From positions 62,001 through 126,000 of the forward strand of contig CAKSNH010000005.1 of NCBI GenBank assembly GCA_934476075.1: a stretch of DNA of 64,000 bases. Reading direction: 5' to 3'. The translations under genes and the position numbers were made by a program. The stretch is from an uncultured Clostridia bacterium (GTDB lineage: Bacteria; Bacillota; Clostridia; UBA1381). The notes beneath the pieces are model-generated. The model did no database searches. It was not told the DNA's origin and worked only from the letters and a program-made list of their open reading frames with translations. Positions 18,006-27,431 of the stretch are shown in pieces. The stretch's first letter is position 1. Every line of letters begins with the position of its first letter.

Positions 18006-19250
18006 TTATTTGGTTATCTTTTTACATTCACAGTAAAATCTTTTTTCTTTTGCCTCGCCCATTGAGAATGTTTTTCTCGGCAATGCTCCGTCTTTTGCAA
18101 CAGATACGAACAAATCCGACTTTTCCATGCACGGCAGAATAAATCCGATATTTCCGTTTTCTTTTGACAGAGATTTTACAACATCTTCGCCGTGGATATA
18201 GTCTATTTTTAAGTTATTCTTTGCCGAATAATCGTCAAGGAATTTTTGCAGTGTGCCGACCGCAAGCTGTGACGGTGCGTTTGCAACGTACAAATCACCC
18301 TCAATATCGCCGTACATATATTTAATGTGCTGACCGCCGTTATCGGATTTTGACGCTCCGTCATAATATTTCAGAAATTCATCAATTACATTCTGTGCGT
18401 CACAGCCGAACATAACTCGGTGGATAGGCTCAAATTCCAAAGATGAGTCATGGATATTTACAAGTTCGGCAAGTGCAAAACGTGCAGGGTGGTTTTCCTT
18501 TTCGCTGTCGGATAAATTCTTTTTGATATTTTCCCAACAGGTTTTTGCGGTAGCCAATGAATGGTTGCCGTCACCCACGGCAAATACGGGCATATTTTTT
18601 ATAGTTTTTGCTTTTTGCTCCAAAACGTCAAGTGCACCGTATACGTCAGATACGGCACTGTCGCTCAGTTTGTAGCCGGTCAAATGTCCGCTCTCTTTCA
18701 TAAGGTCAAAATCATACACCTTTTCAAAACTGCCTGTTTGATTTGTCAAAGGCTCGATAACGGTTTTGTCGCTGTCATCAATCAAAATCATGATGTGCGG
18801 CATTTCCAATTCCGCATTTTGACGGATTTTCACTCTCGGAGGTATTCTTTCCAATACAGTGCCCTCGGTAGCACGCACATATGATACAGAACCTTTGTTG
18901 AAGTCATAATCTTCAAGGTCAACCGCACCGACCAAACCTTTTCTTATTCTTCCGTCGCCCAAATCACGCTCCACATATATAAACGAGTTCGGATATTCTT
19001 TAAAAATACCGTCATTTATATATTTCTCCATTGTTGAATTTATATTCTTAATTCTTTCGTCGGCATCGCCGTTTTCAAGATATATTTCCGGAAAAGTGAT
19101 GTTAAGTGCGGACGGCGCGTCAGCGACAATATTTTTTACATCGTTCCAATAGTCCGGCTCCGATGTGTACTGGTCGCACGCAACCACGCTCCATTTGCTC
19201 AAATCAATGTTTTGCGGAATAAGTATATCCGCCGTTTTAAATGTTTTCAT
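18006..19250 (-). CDS. DUF1015 family protein
   Basis: A 414-residue member of DUF1015, a conserved family without a proven function. Typical motifs are VVACDQYTSEPDYW near the N-terminus, the GRIRKGLVGAVDLEDYDF stretch and the His-containing AVGDGNHSLATAK loop. The start used has GAAAGG about nine bases upstream; a start 42 bp earlier overlaps the upstream deacylase gene and is rejected. It follows ybaK by 16 bp and mutS2 before that, so these form one minus-strand operon. Confidence 0.87.
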   Translation of the reverse strand: MKTFKTADILIPQNIDLSKWSVVACDQYTSEPDYWNDVKNIVADAPSALNITFPEIYLENGDADERIKNINSTMEKYINDGIFKEYPNSFIYVERDLGDGRIRKGLVGAVDLEDYDFNKGSVSYVRATEGTVLERIPPRVKIRQNAELEMPHIMILIDDSDKTVIEPLTNQTGSFEKVYDFDLMKESGHLTGYKLSDSAVSDVYGALDVLEQKAKTIKNMPVFAVGDGNHSLATAKTCWENIKKNLSDSEKENHPARFALAELVNIHDSSLEFEPIHRVMFGCDAQNVIDEFLKYYDGASKSDNGGQHIKYMYGDIEGDLYVANAPSQLAVGTLQKFLDDYSAKNNLKIDYIHGEDVVKSLSKENGNIGFILPCMEKSDLFVSVAKDGALPRKTFSMGEAKEKRFYCECKKITK

Positions 19251-19266
19251 ATGTTTTTTCCTTTCA

Positions 19267-19761
19267 TCAATCACGAGTAATATCAGCCACAACAGCGTCG
19301 GTGGTTTTAATCAAATCATTTCTGTCAAGCACGAGTGTAATTCCGCATATTCCGCCGCTGACGGCTATTTTATCGTGGTTTTCGCATGATGCGTCTATAA
19401 AGGTAGGATATTTCTTTTTCATGCCGATAGGGGACACACCGCCTCGGATATATCCCGTCAATCCCAAAAGTTCTTTAACGTGTATCATTTCAACCTTTTT
19501 ATCCTTGCAGCATACGGCTAATTTTTTCAAATCCACTTCACGGTTTACGGGCACGCAGCATACCATGATACCGTTTTTCTCGCCCCTTGCGACAAGCGTT
19601 TTGAATGACATTTCCATAGGCAGCCCCGTTTTTTCGGCGATAATCATGCCGAAGTTTTCCTCGACAGTGCCGTCTGTTTCATATTCGATTGTTTCAAAAT
19701 TTATCTTATGGCTTGCAAGCATACGCATTGCATTTGTTGTAACTGTCTTTTTCTTTGCCAT
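19267..19761 (-). CDS. ybaK: Cys-tRNA(Pro)/Cys-tRNA(Cys) deacylase
   Basis: A 164-residue YbaK/EbsC-family trans-editing enzyme that hydrolyses Cys wrongly attached to tRNA(Pro). The length and the central segments (CVPVNREVDLKKLAVCC and GYIRGGVSPIGMKKKYPTF) are typical of the family; the Lys in the first half (KTLVARGEKNG region) corresponds to the catalytic area. Cytoplasmic. It lies 13 bp after mutS2. Confidence 0.92.
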   Translation of the reverse strand: MAKKKTVTTNAMRMLASHKINFETIEYETDGTVEENFGMIIAEKTGLPMEMSFKTLVARGEKNGIMVCCVPVNREVDLKKLAVCCKDKKVEMIHVKELLGLTGYIRGGVSPIGMKKKYPTFIDASCENHDKIAVSGGICGITLVLDRNDLIKTTDAVVADITRD

Positions 19762-19774
19762 TTTAATCCCTCAT

Positions 19775-22159
19775 TTATTTTAACTCTACTACGGTTACAC
19801 CGTTTTCGCCTTCGCCGTAACGTCCGTTTCTGTACGATTTAACGTTCCTCTGCTTTTTAAGCATATTTTGTATACCTGTTCTCAGCACTCCCGTACCTTT
19901 GCCGTGAATAATTGTGACAGGCGATACCCCTGCCAGATAGCAGTCGTCAAGGAACTTTTCAACGCTGACCATAGCTTCCTCCAAGCTTTGACCACGCACG
20001 TCAACTTCGGTTGACACATTCTTTGTCTTTGAGCCGATACCCGAATTTCGTGTTTTGATATATTTTTTCGCAACGTCCGCACCTTTTTTCTCCTCTGCCA
20101 ATTTCAGATTTGAGATATGCACGTCCATCTTGATAATACCTGCCTGAACTTTTACCATGCCGTCCTTGTCGGGCAGCTTGATAACGCTCGCCTCTTGATT
20201 CATATTGATAATAATAACAGGCATACCGAGTTTCAAATTCTTGATAGGCTCGACAAAGGTTTTTCTCGGCTTGCTTGCTGCTGCCATACTGCTGTCGATT
20301 TTTTCTTCTTTCTTTTTAAGCTTTTCTCTCGCTTTCTGCGTTACCTCATTGATATTCGCACTGTGCTGCTGACGTACTTTTTCAAGTTCTCGGATAATCT
20401 TGTTCGACTCGTCTTTGGCGTCCATGATGATTATTTTCGCCTCACGTCTTGCGTCCTCCAATATACGGCTCTTGTTCTCCTTGATTGCAAGACGTTCTTT
20501 GTCTATCTGAGCTTTTAGGTCGGTCAGTTCACGGCGCATTCTTTCCGCCGCCTCTTTTTCCTTTTGGGCGGTTGCTCGGTTCATTTCAAGCTCCGTCACA
20601 ACGTCCTCAAACTTGATATTTTCGTCCGACAATACCTCGTTTGCACGGTCAATGATGTATTCGCTCAGCCCCAGTCTTCTCGAAATCGCAAAAGCGTTGG
20701 ATTTGCCCGGTACACCGATAAGCAGTTTGTATGTCGGCTGCAATGACTCTACATTAAATTCGCATGACGCATTTTCGATACCGTCGGTTGTAAGTGCGAA
20801 TACTTTAAGTTCGCTGTAATGGGTGGTAGCCGCCACTTTTACTTTTAAACTGCGTAGATATTCAATAACCGATATTGCAAGTGCCGCACCCTCGGTCGGG
20901 TCTGTTCCGGCACCCAATTCGTCAAACAGTGCAAGACAATCGCTGTCCGCCTTATTTACTATGTCAACAATTCTGACCATGTGTGACGAGAATGTACTAA
21001 GACTTTGCTCAATGCTCTGTTCATCACCGATGTCGGCATAGACGTGCTTGAAAAGTGCCGCCCGACTGTTGTCACGCACCGGCAGATGCAGTCCGCACCC
21101 TGCCATGATTGAGAACAAGCCGAGGGTTTTGAGTGTAACGGTTTTACCGCCCGTATTCGGACCTGTGATAACCAATGTATCAAATTCGCCGCCGAGCATA
21201 ATATCGTTCGCCACAACAACATCTTTATTGATAAGCGGGTGACGTGCTCTGTTAAATACTATAACGCCGTCTTTGTTCAAAATCGGCTCTGTACCGTTCA
21301 TATCAAGAGATAACTTACCCTTGCAGAACATGAAATCAAGTTCGCATATTGCGTGGAAATCGGCGGTCAGGGCGGATACTTCCTCGGCTACCTGTGCTGT
21401 AAGTTCCTGTAAAATTCGTTCTATTTCCTGCTGTTCCTTGTTTATCAGGTCACGAATTTCATTGTTTGCATTAACTACGCTCATCGGTTCGATAAACAAA
21501 GTCGCACCGCTTGCGGAACTGTCATGCACAATACCTTTGACCTCGCCCCGATATTCCGCACGGACGGGGATAACGTATCTGTCCGAACGCATGGTGACGA
21601 TAGGGTCTTGAAGAAATTTTTTGTAGTGCGATGAACGAATCATTTCGTTTAGCATATCTTTGATTTTGCTGTTTAAGTTACGCATTTTTCGGCGGATTGA
21701 CGCTAAGTCACTGCTTGCTCCGTCGGCGATAACTTCGTCCTCGGATATACACGAGCTGATTTTGTCTTCAAGTGATTTGAGAGTAATCAAGCCTTCACCG
21801 ATACCCTTTAATATGCCTTTTCCGTCCGCACATTCGCCGATATACGCTTTCATTCTGCGTGCAACATACATAACTCTGCTTATCGACAATAATTCTTTTA
21901 TCGACAATGCACCGCCCATATCTGCACGCTTTAATGCACCCAAAATATTGCTTACCGATAAACTGACGGGCGGTGAGCCGAGTTTCAGCATTGCCGATAC
22001 CGTTTCGGTGGTTTCGGCTTGCATGGCTTGTGCCTTTTGCAGGTCAAATTCGGGGGTGAGATTTAAAATTCGGTCCTTGACCAATTCACTCTCGGTGTAG
22101 CCGGCGAGTTTGTCCAATATTTTGTTAAATTCCAATACTTTATATGAATTATCTTTCAT
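19775..22159 (-). CDS. mutS2: Endonuclease MutS2
   Basis: A 794-residue MutS2, a MutS-related ATPase that in Firmicutes acts on branched DNA and on collided ribosomes. In order: core and lever helices, the ATPase with Walker A GPNTGGKT and Walker B LALFDELGAGTDP, a long charged coiled coil (about residues 510-630, KEKEAAERMRRELTDLKAQ), a KOW-like region, and the C-terminal Smr domain (EVDVRGQSLEEAM and IIHGKGTGVLRTG). The ATG chosen has GGAGG five bases upstream; the earlier ATG overlaps that site. Confidence 0.96.
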   Translation of the reverse strand: MKDNSYKVLEFNKILDKLAGYTESELVKDRILNLTPEFDLQKAQAMQAETTETVSAMLKLGSPPVSLSVSNILGALKRADMGGALSIKELLSISRVMYVARRMKAYIGECADGKGILKGIGEGLITLKSLEDKISSCISEDEVIADGASSDLASIRRKMRNLNSKIKDMLNEMIRSSHYKKFLQDPIVTMRSDRYVIPVRAEYRGEVKGIVHDSSASGATLFIEPMSVVNANNEIRDLINKEQQEIERILQELTAQVAEEVSALTADFHAICELDFMFCKGKLSLDMNGTEPILNKDGVIVFNRARHPLINKDVVVANDIMLGGEFDTLVITGPNTGGKTVTLKTLGLFSIMAGCGLHLPVRDNSRAALFKHVYADIGDEQSIEQSLSTFSSHMVRIVDIVNKADSDCLALFDELGAGTDPTEGAALAISVIEYLRSLKVKVAATTHYSELKVFALTTDGIENASCEFNVESLQPTYKLLIGVPGKSNAFAISRRLGLSEYIIDRANEVLSDENIKFEDVVTELEMNRATAQKEKEAAERMRRELTDLKAQIDKERLAIKENKSRILEDARREAKIIIMDAKDESNKIIRELEKVRQQHSANINEVTQKAREKLKKKEEKIDSSMAAASKPRKTFVEPIKNLKLGMPVIIINMNQEASVIKLPDKDGMVKVQAGIIKMDVHISNLKLAEEKKGADVAKKYIKTRNSGIGSKTKNVSTEVDVRGQSLEEAMVSVEKFLDDCYLAGVSPVTIIHGKGTGVLRTGIQNMLKKQRNVKSYRNGRYGEGENGVTVVELK

Positions 22160-22186
22160 TGTTTCCTCCATGCGGATAATGACGGA

Positions 22187-22867
22187 TTATTCCTCAATCT
22201 TAAACACTTCAAGATTGCTGTATTCGCCTATAAGCGGTGCCATTTGTCTGAAACCGATTTTACCGCCGCCAAGCACGTTTCCGTATGTTACACCGTCATC
22301 AATCCAATTAAATATTTCCAAATCGTTTATGTAAAAAATTATATTTCCGTTGTTCTTAACCACTTTTATTTTGTACGGACCTTTTGCGTCGTCTGCGTTC
22401 GGGATAGGGTCAGCACCCTGTACAACCAGGTGGAAACCTTTGCTCTTTCTCAGATTGCAGGTGTGGAACGAACGCTCGTCCTCCCACATACGTCTGAAAT
22501 ATGATACATGATATGCGTTAATATCTCCGCTGTGGTAAAGATTATACTGTCCGTCACGGGGAGCGAGGCTCTTGTCGAATAAATCCTCGCCGTTCACACC
22601 CTTTGCCGAGAAGAACATAATTGCAAGACCCGGTTCCTGTATCGGTGTAAATTCCCATGTGATAGCGATATTTTCGGGAAAATCGACCGGACACCAATAT
22701 ACAAAGTTGGATTTTTGACCCAAGCTTTCGTCCAGTGCATTTCTCATACGCATTTTTCCGTTTTCAAAGTATACCTTTGCCTGACCCTCCATGACAAAGC
22801 CTTCGACATCTTGTTCGCATGATAATTTATTGTAATATATTCTTTCGCCCAATTTATATTCTGACAT
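22187..22867 (-). CDS. DUF1961 family protein (YesU-like)
   Basis: A 226-residue protein of DUF1961, the family of Bacillus subtilis YesU, encoded there in the rhamnogalacturonan utilisation cluster. The fold is expected to be a concanavalin-like beta sandwich. Family features are WEFTPIQEPGLAIMFFSAKG, the DINAYHVSYFRR stretch and the C-terminal GGGKIGFRQMAP. No signal peptide is present, so it should be cytoplasmic. Two PL11 rhamnogalacturonan lyases lie 14 and 19 kb away, so a role with pectin fragments is plausible but inferred. It has its own promoter with a palindrome over the -35 box, downstream of a lysR gene. Confidence 0.85.
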   Translation of the reverse strand: MSEYKLGERIYYNKLSCEQDVEGFVMEGQAKVYFENGKMRMRNALDESLGQKSNFVYWCPVDFPENIAITWEFTPIQEPGLAIMFFSAKGVNGEDLFDKSLAPRDGQYNLYHSGDINAYHVSYFRRMWEDERSFHTCNLRKSKGFHLVVQGADPIPNADDAKGPYKIKVVKNNGNIIFYINDLEIFNWIDDGVTYGNVLGGGKIGFRQMAPLIGEYSNLEVFKIEE

Positions 22868-22903
22868 AAATTTTTCCTCCTTAATATAAAGTTATTTTAA
22901 TTT

Positions 22904-22932
22904 ATTATACCATTTTATATTGTTAAACACAA
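22904..22932 (-). promoter_or_regulatory. Promoter of the DUF1961 gene
   Basis: On the minus strand TTGTGT, a 17-bp spacer and a consensus TATAAT preceded by TGG. The -35 box is covered by the palindrome TTAAACA-N3-TGTTTAA at 22923-22939. Confidence 0.65.
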
Positions 22933-22939
22933 TGTTTAA
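22923..22939. promoter_or_regulatory. Palindromic operator candidate before the DUF1961 gene
   Basis: A perfect 7-3-7 palindrome TTAAACA-CAA-TGTTTAA that covers the last bases of the lysR gene and the -35 box of the DUF1961 promoter. A LysR-type T-N11-A core can be read inside it, so the adjacent LysR protein is the first candidate to bind here. Confidence 0.5.
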
Positions 22940-23817
22940 TTTATTATATCATTTTTGCACATTTCTATAAAATATTTAATCGGTTCGGAGATAAATTTGT
23001 TCTTGTGATAAATCAGTTTAAACTCACGCTCAACCTTAACTCCGTCGATAGGGAGTATGCGTAGACTGCCCTCGTCAACTTCCTTTTGAACAAGTCTTTT
23101 TGAAAGTATTGCAATTCCAAATCCTGCCGTTACCGCATTTTTGATTGCCTCGGTATTGGTGCAGCTCCATGTTTTTCGCATGGTGATGTTTTTTTCGTGC
23201 AGCAGCTGTTCAAATTGGTTTCTGTCCATACTGCCGGCTTCACGGGAGATTAGAGATTGATTTTCAAGGTCTGAAAGTTCTATTTTGTCAAGACTGAAAA
23301 ATTTGTGCGGTCTGCCGGATATCAACACAAGCTCGTCCTTGCAGACAGGAATTTTCACAACCTCGTCACTGTCAATCATACCTTCGACTATCGCAGTGTC
23401 AAGCTCGCCCGAACATATTAATTTTTCTATATTTGATGTGTTGTCAATGGTGATTTGTATGTCTATGCCCTGTATTTTTTCGGATAGTTCACGCACCAAA
23501 TCATGCAGCATTACAGTCCCCACCGTGACGCTTCCGCCGATTTTTATTTTTGGCGTGGATTTTGAACTCATTATTGCATTTTCCATATTATCGAATGTGT
23601 CGACAATATATCGTGCATAGGATAAAAGCTGTTTTCCGTTTTCGGTTATATACAATCTTTGTGACAGACGTTCAAAAAGCTTTACATCATAATAATCTTC
23701 AATATCCTTTATCGCCTGGCTGACCGACGGCTGAGATATAAATAATTTTTCGGCGGCTTTTCGCATTTTTCCGCAGTCCGCAACGGCTATAAATATTTTT
23801 AAGTGTCGTATAGTCAT
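22936..23817 (-). CDS. LysR-family transcriptional regulator
   Basis: A 293-residue LysR-type regulator. The N-terminal winged helix is typical (MTIRHLKIFIAVADCGKMRK with the recognition helix in SQPSVSQAIKDIE, about residues 28-40), followed by the two-lobed effector-binding domain (about 90-290). CysL/CysB-like in overall pattern, but the effector is not deducible. It lies directly upstream of the DUF1961 gene on the same strand, with a 68-bp gap holding a separate promoter. Confidence 0.9.
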   Translation of the reverse strand: MTIRHLKIFIAVADCGKMRKAAEKLFISQPSVSQAIKDIEDYYDVKLFERLSQRLYITENGKQLLSYARYIVDTFDNMENAIMSSKSTPKIKIGGSVTVGTVMLHDLVRELSEKIQGIDIQITIDNTSNIEKLICSGELDTAIVEGMIDSDEVVKIPVCKDELVLISGRPHKFFSLDKIELSDLENQSLISREAGSMDRNQFEQLLHEKNITMRKTWSCTNTEAIKNAVTAGFGIAILSKRLVQKEVDEGSLRILPIDGVKVEREFKLIYHKNKFISEPIKYFIEMCKNDIIN

Positions 23818-23927
23818 AATAATCTCCGTATTTTTTTTACAAAAAACAGCGGTAACATCTGCCGCCGCATTTCAGCTTGAATTTATGCAATAATTATATA
23901 ATACATTTACACAATTTTCAAGATATA

Positions 23928-24353
23928 TTACTTTTGCTTATTATAATTTTGTACAAACTCAGAAATATTGATAAGTGTGCTGCGGTTTATGAAATGTTCC
24001 ACTTTTTCGGTCTGTTCAAGTTCGTTTTCGGTTTTGTTTATTATGCAGAAGAATTGGTTTAAAATATCATGGCGGTATAACAGATAATTCCCGACTTCCC
24101 AGCCGTGCTCGCTGGGTTTTATTATACCGTATTTCTCACATTCGACCAAATTCAAATCCGCCAGCTGACGCACCATTTTGGACACAGATGACGGACGTAC
24201 GTTCAGTTTGTCGGACAGCTTGCTGACTCTGACATATCCGTCGGTGCCGCTTATACGGCATATCATTTCGAGATAGTCCTCCATTGCGGTGGTTATCGGT
24301 TCATGCTCATGCAGAGAGTAACCTTTTAATGTATAAAATTCTTTATTATCCAT
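23928..24353 (-). CDS. DtxR/MntR-family metal-dependent regulator
   Basis: A 141-residue regulator of the DtxR/MntR family. Residues 18-80 form the winged helix (AMEDYLEMICRI, then VRVSKLSDKLNVRPSSVSKM), followed by a short dimerisation and metal-binding region; no SH3-like third domain is present, as in MntR and other short members. It is divergent from feoA, with a dyad between them, so iron is the likelier metal. The ribosome binding site is AGGAG. Confidence 0.87.
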   Translation of the reverse strand: MDNKEFYTLKGYSLHEHEPITTAMEDYLEMICRISGTDGYVRVSKLSDKLNVRPSSVSKMVRQLADLNLVECEKYGIIKPSEHGWEVGNYLLYRHDILNQFFCIINKTENELEQTEKVEHFINRSTLINISEFVQNYNKQK

Positions 24354-24402
24354 AATGCACTCCTATCACAAAAAATACTTTACTGCATATTTTATTAATA
24401 GT

Positions 24403-24428
24403 TAGTGTAACGCAATAAAGTTGCACTA
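24403..24428. promoter_or_regulatory. Dyad operator between the DtxR-like gene and feoA
   Basis: An imperfect inverted repeat TAGTGTAAC-N8-GTTGCACTA (one mismatch in nine) in the 102-bp divergent gap. The position suits joint control of feoAB and of the regulator itself. It differs from the classical DtxR/IdeR box, so the assignment is tentative. Confidence 0.5.
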
Positions 24429-24464
24429 TACCAATATATTTATTATGACGGTGAGGTGATTTTT

Positions 24465-24683
24465 ATGACACTTGACAGTTTGGCAATGGGTGAATGTGCA
24501 AAGGTGAGCCGTCTTACGGCAACAAATGCCATGCGTCGACGTTTGCAGGATATAGGTCTTATCGAGGGAACAACGGTTCAGTGCATACAGCCGAGTCCGG
24601 CAGGCGACCCGATTGCGTACTTAATCCGAGGTGCGGTTATTGCACTTCGCAGTGAAGATTGTGCAAATATTGTAATAATGTAG
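24465..24683 (+). CDS. feoA: Ferrous iron transport protein A
   Basis: A 72-residue SH3-like FeoA, the small cytoplasmic partner of the ferrous iron permease FeoB. It matches the family in length and in RRRLQDIGLIEGTTVQCI and YLIRGAVIALR. The ATG has GAGGTG about six bases upstream; a GTG nine bases earlier overlaps that site. The feoB gene follows after about 80 bp. Confidence 0.92.
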   Translation: MTLDSLAMGECAKVSRLTATNAMRRRLQDIGLIEGTTVQCIQPSPAGDPIAYLIRGAVIALRSEDCANIVIM

Positions 24684-24761
24684 TTTGATTGGGAGGGGAG
24701 TGGCAAAGTGCATTTCCCGCCCGTTTACATATATCATAAATCAGTGAAAGGAATGATGAAA

Positions 24762-26111
24762 ATGGGCTTGACCGCCGCATCAACGGGAAAGAGTGCAGTG
24801 GATAAAAATATCAATATAGAAAAATTGTCGGCATCGGATAAAATTATTGCTCTTGCGGGCAATCCGAATGTTGGCAAGAGTACGGTTTTTAATTACCTTA
24901 CGGGTATGCATCAGCATACGGGAAATTGGCCGGGGAAAACAGTTGCAACCGCATACGGAAGATATACATATAACAATAACGGCTATATTTTGGTGGATTT
25001 GCCGGGGACTTATTCACTTTTGGCACATTCACAGGAGGAGGAAGTGGCTCGTGATTTTATCTGCTTTTCCAAACCGGATGTGACGGTGGTGGTGTGTGAT
25101 GCAAGCTGTCTTGAAAGAAATCTGAATCTTGTGCTGCAAACATTGGAGATTACACCGAATGTAGTGCTTTGCGTTAATCTGATTGATGAGGCGGAGAAAA
25201 AGCACATAAAGATAGATTTTGAATTGCTTGAAAAAATGCTTGGCATACCGGTTATACCAACAAGTGCAAGAGCGGGGAAGGGTATGAGCGAGCTGATAAA
25301 AGCGGTGGAACGCTTGTCGGTAAATCCTAATAAGTCGGCAATGCGTGTGAGATATGATAAGGATATAGAAAATAGGATTGCGGAAATTATGGATATGGTG
25401 GGGGAGATTGACGGGATAAATAAGAGGTGGCTTGGTATCAGGCTTTTGGAGAATAATACATCGGTGTTGTCGGAGGTGCGTGAGCACATTTCGGAGAAGG
25501 TGTTGGAAAGAATATCAGAGATACGAAGTGAAATTCCCGATGTTTCGGACAGAATTGTTGCGTCGATAGTTAAAACCGCCGAAAAATTTGCGGTGCGAAC
25601 GGTAACGTGCGGACAGACAAATATTAATTTTGACCGCCGTCTTGATAGGATTTTGTCGGGGAAAAGATTTGGGATACCGATAATGATTTTAATGCTGTTT
25701 TTTATTTTGTGGCTTACAATATCGGGTGCAAATTATCCGTCGGAATTGTTATCCACGTTGTTATTTTCTTTCGAGGATAAGTTGGTGGATTTGAGCAAAT
25801 ATGTGCATATACCGCCTGTTATATATGAACCGCTGATATTTGGGATATATCGTGTGCTTGCATGGGTGGTGTCGGTAATGCTGCCGCCGATGGCGATATT
25901 TTTTCCGCTGTTTACTTTGCTTGAAGATTTCGGCTATCTGCCCCGTGTGGCATTTAATTTGGATAAGTATTTTAAACGTGCCTGTACTTGCGGAAAGCAA
26001 TGTTTGACAATGTGCATGGTAAGTATAAATTTGTATATGTTATATCCGCCATTCTATGCGTACTCTTTCATCAATAATAAATATCTTTCGGATAACGGTG
26101 CTGACGAATAG
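24762..26111 (+). pseudogene. feoB: Ferrous iron permease FeoB, interrupted
   Basis: The N-terminal half of FeoB. The cytoplasmic G domain is intact: G1 GNPNVGKS, G2 around HTGNWPGKT, G3 DLPG, G4 NLID and G5 TSARAGKG, followed by the helical GDI region. The first membrane segments of the Gate domain follow (about residues 305-400). Homology stops at LTMCM, where clostridial FeoB continues into the conserved GFGCNAAGV. From about 26020 the frame runs through the tail of the opposing recombinase gene and ends after 30 foreign codons. Full-length FeoB is about 650-800 residues; 449 remain. No C-terminal half is found anywhere in the window. The start has AGGA nine bases upstream. Confidence 0.85.
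26018..26028 (+). other. Probable integration junction inside feoB
   Basis: The FeoB reading frame matches its family up to ATGTGCATGG and diverges at once after it. The recombinase stop codon lies only about 12 bp further on. This is the expected arrangement of one attachment end of an element carried by a serine recombinase. The matching right end was not found. Confidence 0.55.
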
Positions 26112-27431
26112 GCGTTTTTCCTCGATAGTTCCGGTTGCAAATACATCATTGAATTTACGCAGATTGTCTTTGAATTCTTGTTTTTGTGCGTCCGTATCAA
26201 CAGTTTCTTCGGTGAGCTTGCTAAGTAGTGCGTACTTTTTTTGCTGTAACTCGTCTACTCTTTTTGTGATTTGCTCGATTGGCATATTTGAGAATTGGTA
26301 CAGGTCGATTACCTTGCTTATTTGTTTGTCCAAATCGGAAATTTCATCTTGGATTTTGTCCTTGTCGATAGTTTCATATGTGGTTTTGTTTGCGAAAAGA
26401 TTGTCGATACGGTCGTCATCGTCAAGAAGTCCCTTTATTTCGGATATAACGATTTCGTTAAGGTCATCAATTTTCCAGTTCTTGTTTTTGCAGTCCGGGT
26501 CGGTTATTGCTCGTTCGGAGGCTTTGGAGCGTGAATAGCATTTGTAATACCCGTGTGCGGCACTGTATCGTGCACCGCAGTTATTGCACCATATAAGGCT
26601 TGTCAATAGATTTTTTGCCTTAAACGGGGTTTTGCGTCCGATGTCGTTGCCGTAGCGTGACGGGTCTTTGATAAGGATTTGTGCTTTGTCAAATGTTTCT
26701 TTGTCGATAATCGGCGTGTGAATACCGTCTTGCTCGATACCTTTGAATTTTACTTTGCCGACATAAATGCTGTTTTTGAGCATATTCAAAAGAATGGACG
26801 GAGATTTTTTCGTGTTGAATTCAATTTGCACGAGTTTGCTTATCGCACAAATGCTGTACCCTTTTAAAAAGCGGTCGAAAACGAATTTTACAATTTCGCT
26901 TGTGTATGGATTAATTTCCAATTTGCCGTTGATGTAGTCATAGCCTGTCGGAGCATTTCCGCCGCCGTGAAAATAGCCGTTTTTGCATCTGCCGATACGT
27001 CCCATTGTAAAACGTTCGGTAATCTGGTCCTTTTCAAGCTGAGCGAATACCGATAATATACCTATCATGGCTTTGCCGAATGGGGTGGACGTGTCAAAAT
27101 TTTCGCTGACCGATACAAAATCAACGTCATTTTTCAGAAATTTGTCCTCTATGAGCATGAGGGTGTCTTTTTGCGAACGGCTCAATCGGTCGAGTTTATA
27201 CACCAAAACCATGTCGAGATTTTTATTATGAATGTCGGAAAGCATTTGAGTTAAAGCGGGACGATTGATATTTCCGCCGGAATAGCCGGGGTCGATGTAC
27301 ATTTTATGTATAGCCCAGCCTTTGGCGGTGCAGTAGGCTTTCAGACGTGACTGCTGCTCGTCAATGCTGTAATTCTCTAATTGATTTTCGGTCGATACTC
27401 GTATGTAACAGCCGACTTTCGGAATTTTCAT
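26040..27431 (-). CDS. Serine site-specific recombinase
   Basis: A 463-residue large serine recombinase, the enzyme class that integrates and excises phages, transposons and ICEs. The resolvase domain is at about 4-150 with the catalytic Ser13 (YIRVS) and the Arg-containing KLDRLSRS; the Recombinase domain is at about 160-265; a zinc ribbon (CNNCGARY ... C at the end of DPDC) at about 285-330; then a coiled coil (about 345-425). It appears intact. Its 3' end abuts the broken feoB frame. GAGGTGA precedes the ATG at about seven bases. Confidence 0.92.
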   Translation of the reverse strand: MKIPKVGCYIRVSTENQLENYSIDEQQSRLKAYCTAKGWAIHKMYIDPGYSGGNINRPALTQMLSDIHNKNLDMVLVYKLDRLSRSQKDTLMLIEDKFLKNDVDFVSVSENFDTSTPFGKAMIGILSVFAQLEKDQITERFTMGRIGRCKNGYFHGGGNAPTGYDYINGKLEINPYTSEIVKFVFDRFLKGYSICAISKLVQIEFNTKKSPSILLNMLKNSIYVGKVKFKGIEQDGIHTPIIDKETFDKAQILIKDPSRYGNDIGRKTPFKAKNLLTSLIWCNNCGARYSAAHGYYKCYSRSKASERAITDPDCKNKNWKIDDLNEIVISEIKGLLDDDDRIDNLFANKTTYETIDKDKIQDEISDLDKQISKVIDLYQFSNMPIEQITKRVDELQQKKYALLSKLTEETVDTDAQKQEFKDNLRKFNDVFATGTIEEKRLFVSTVIRKIFIIDERVRIEWRI

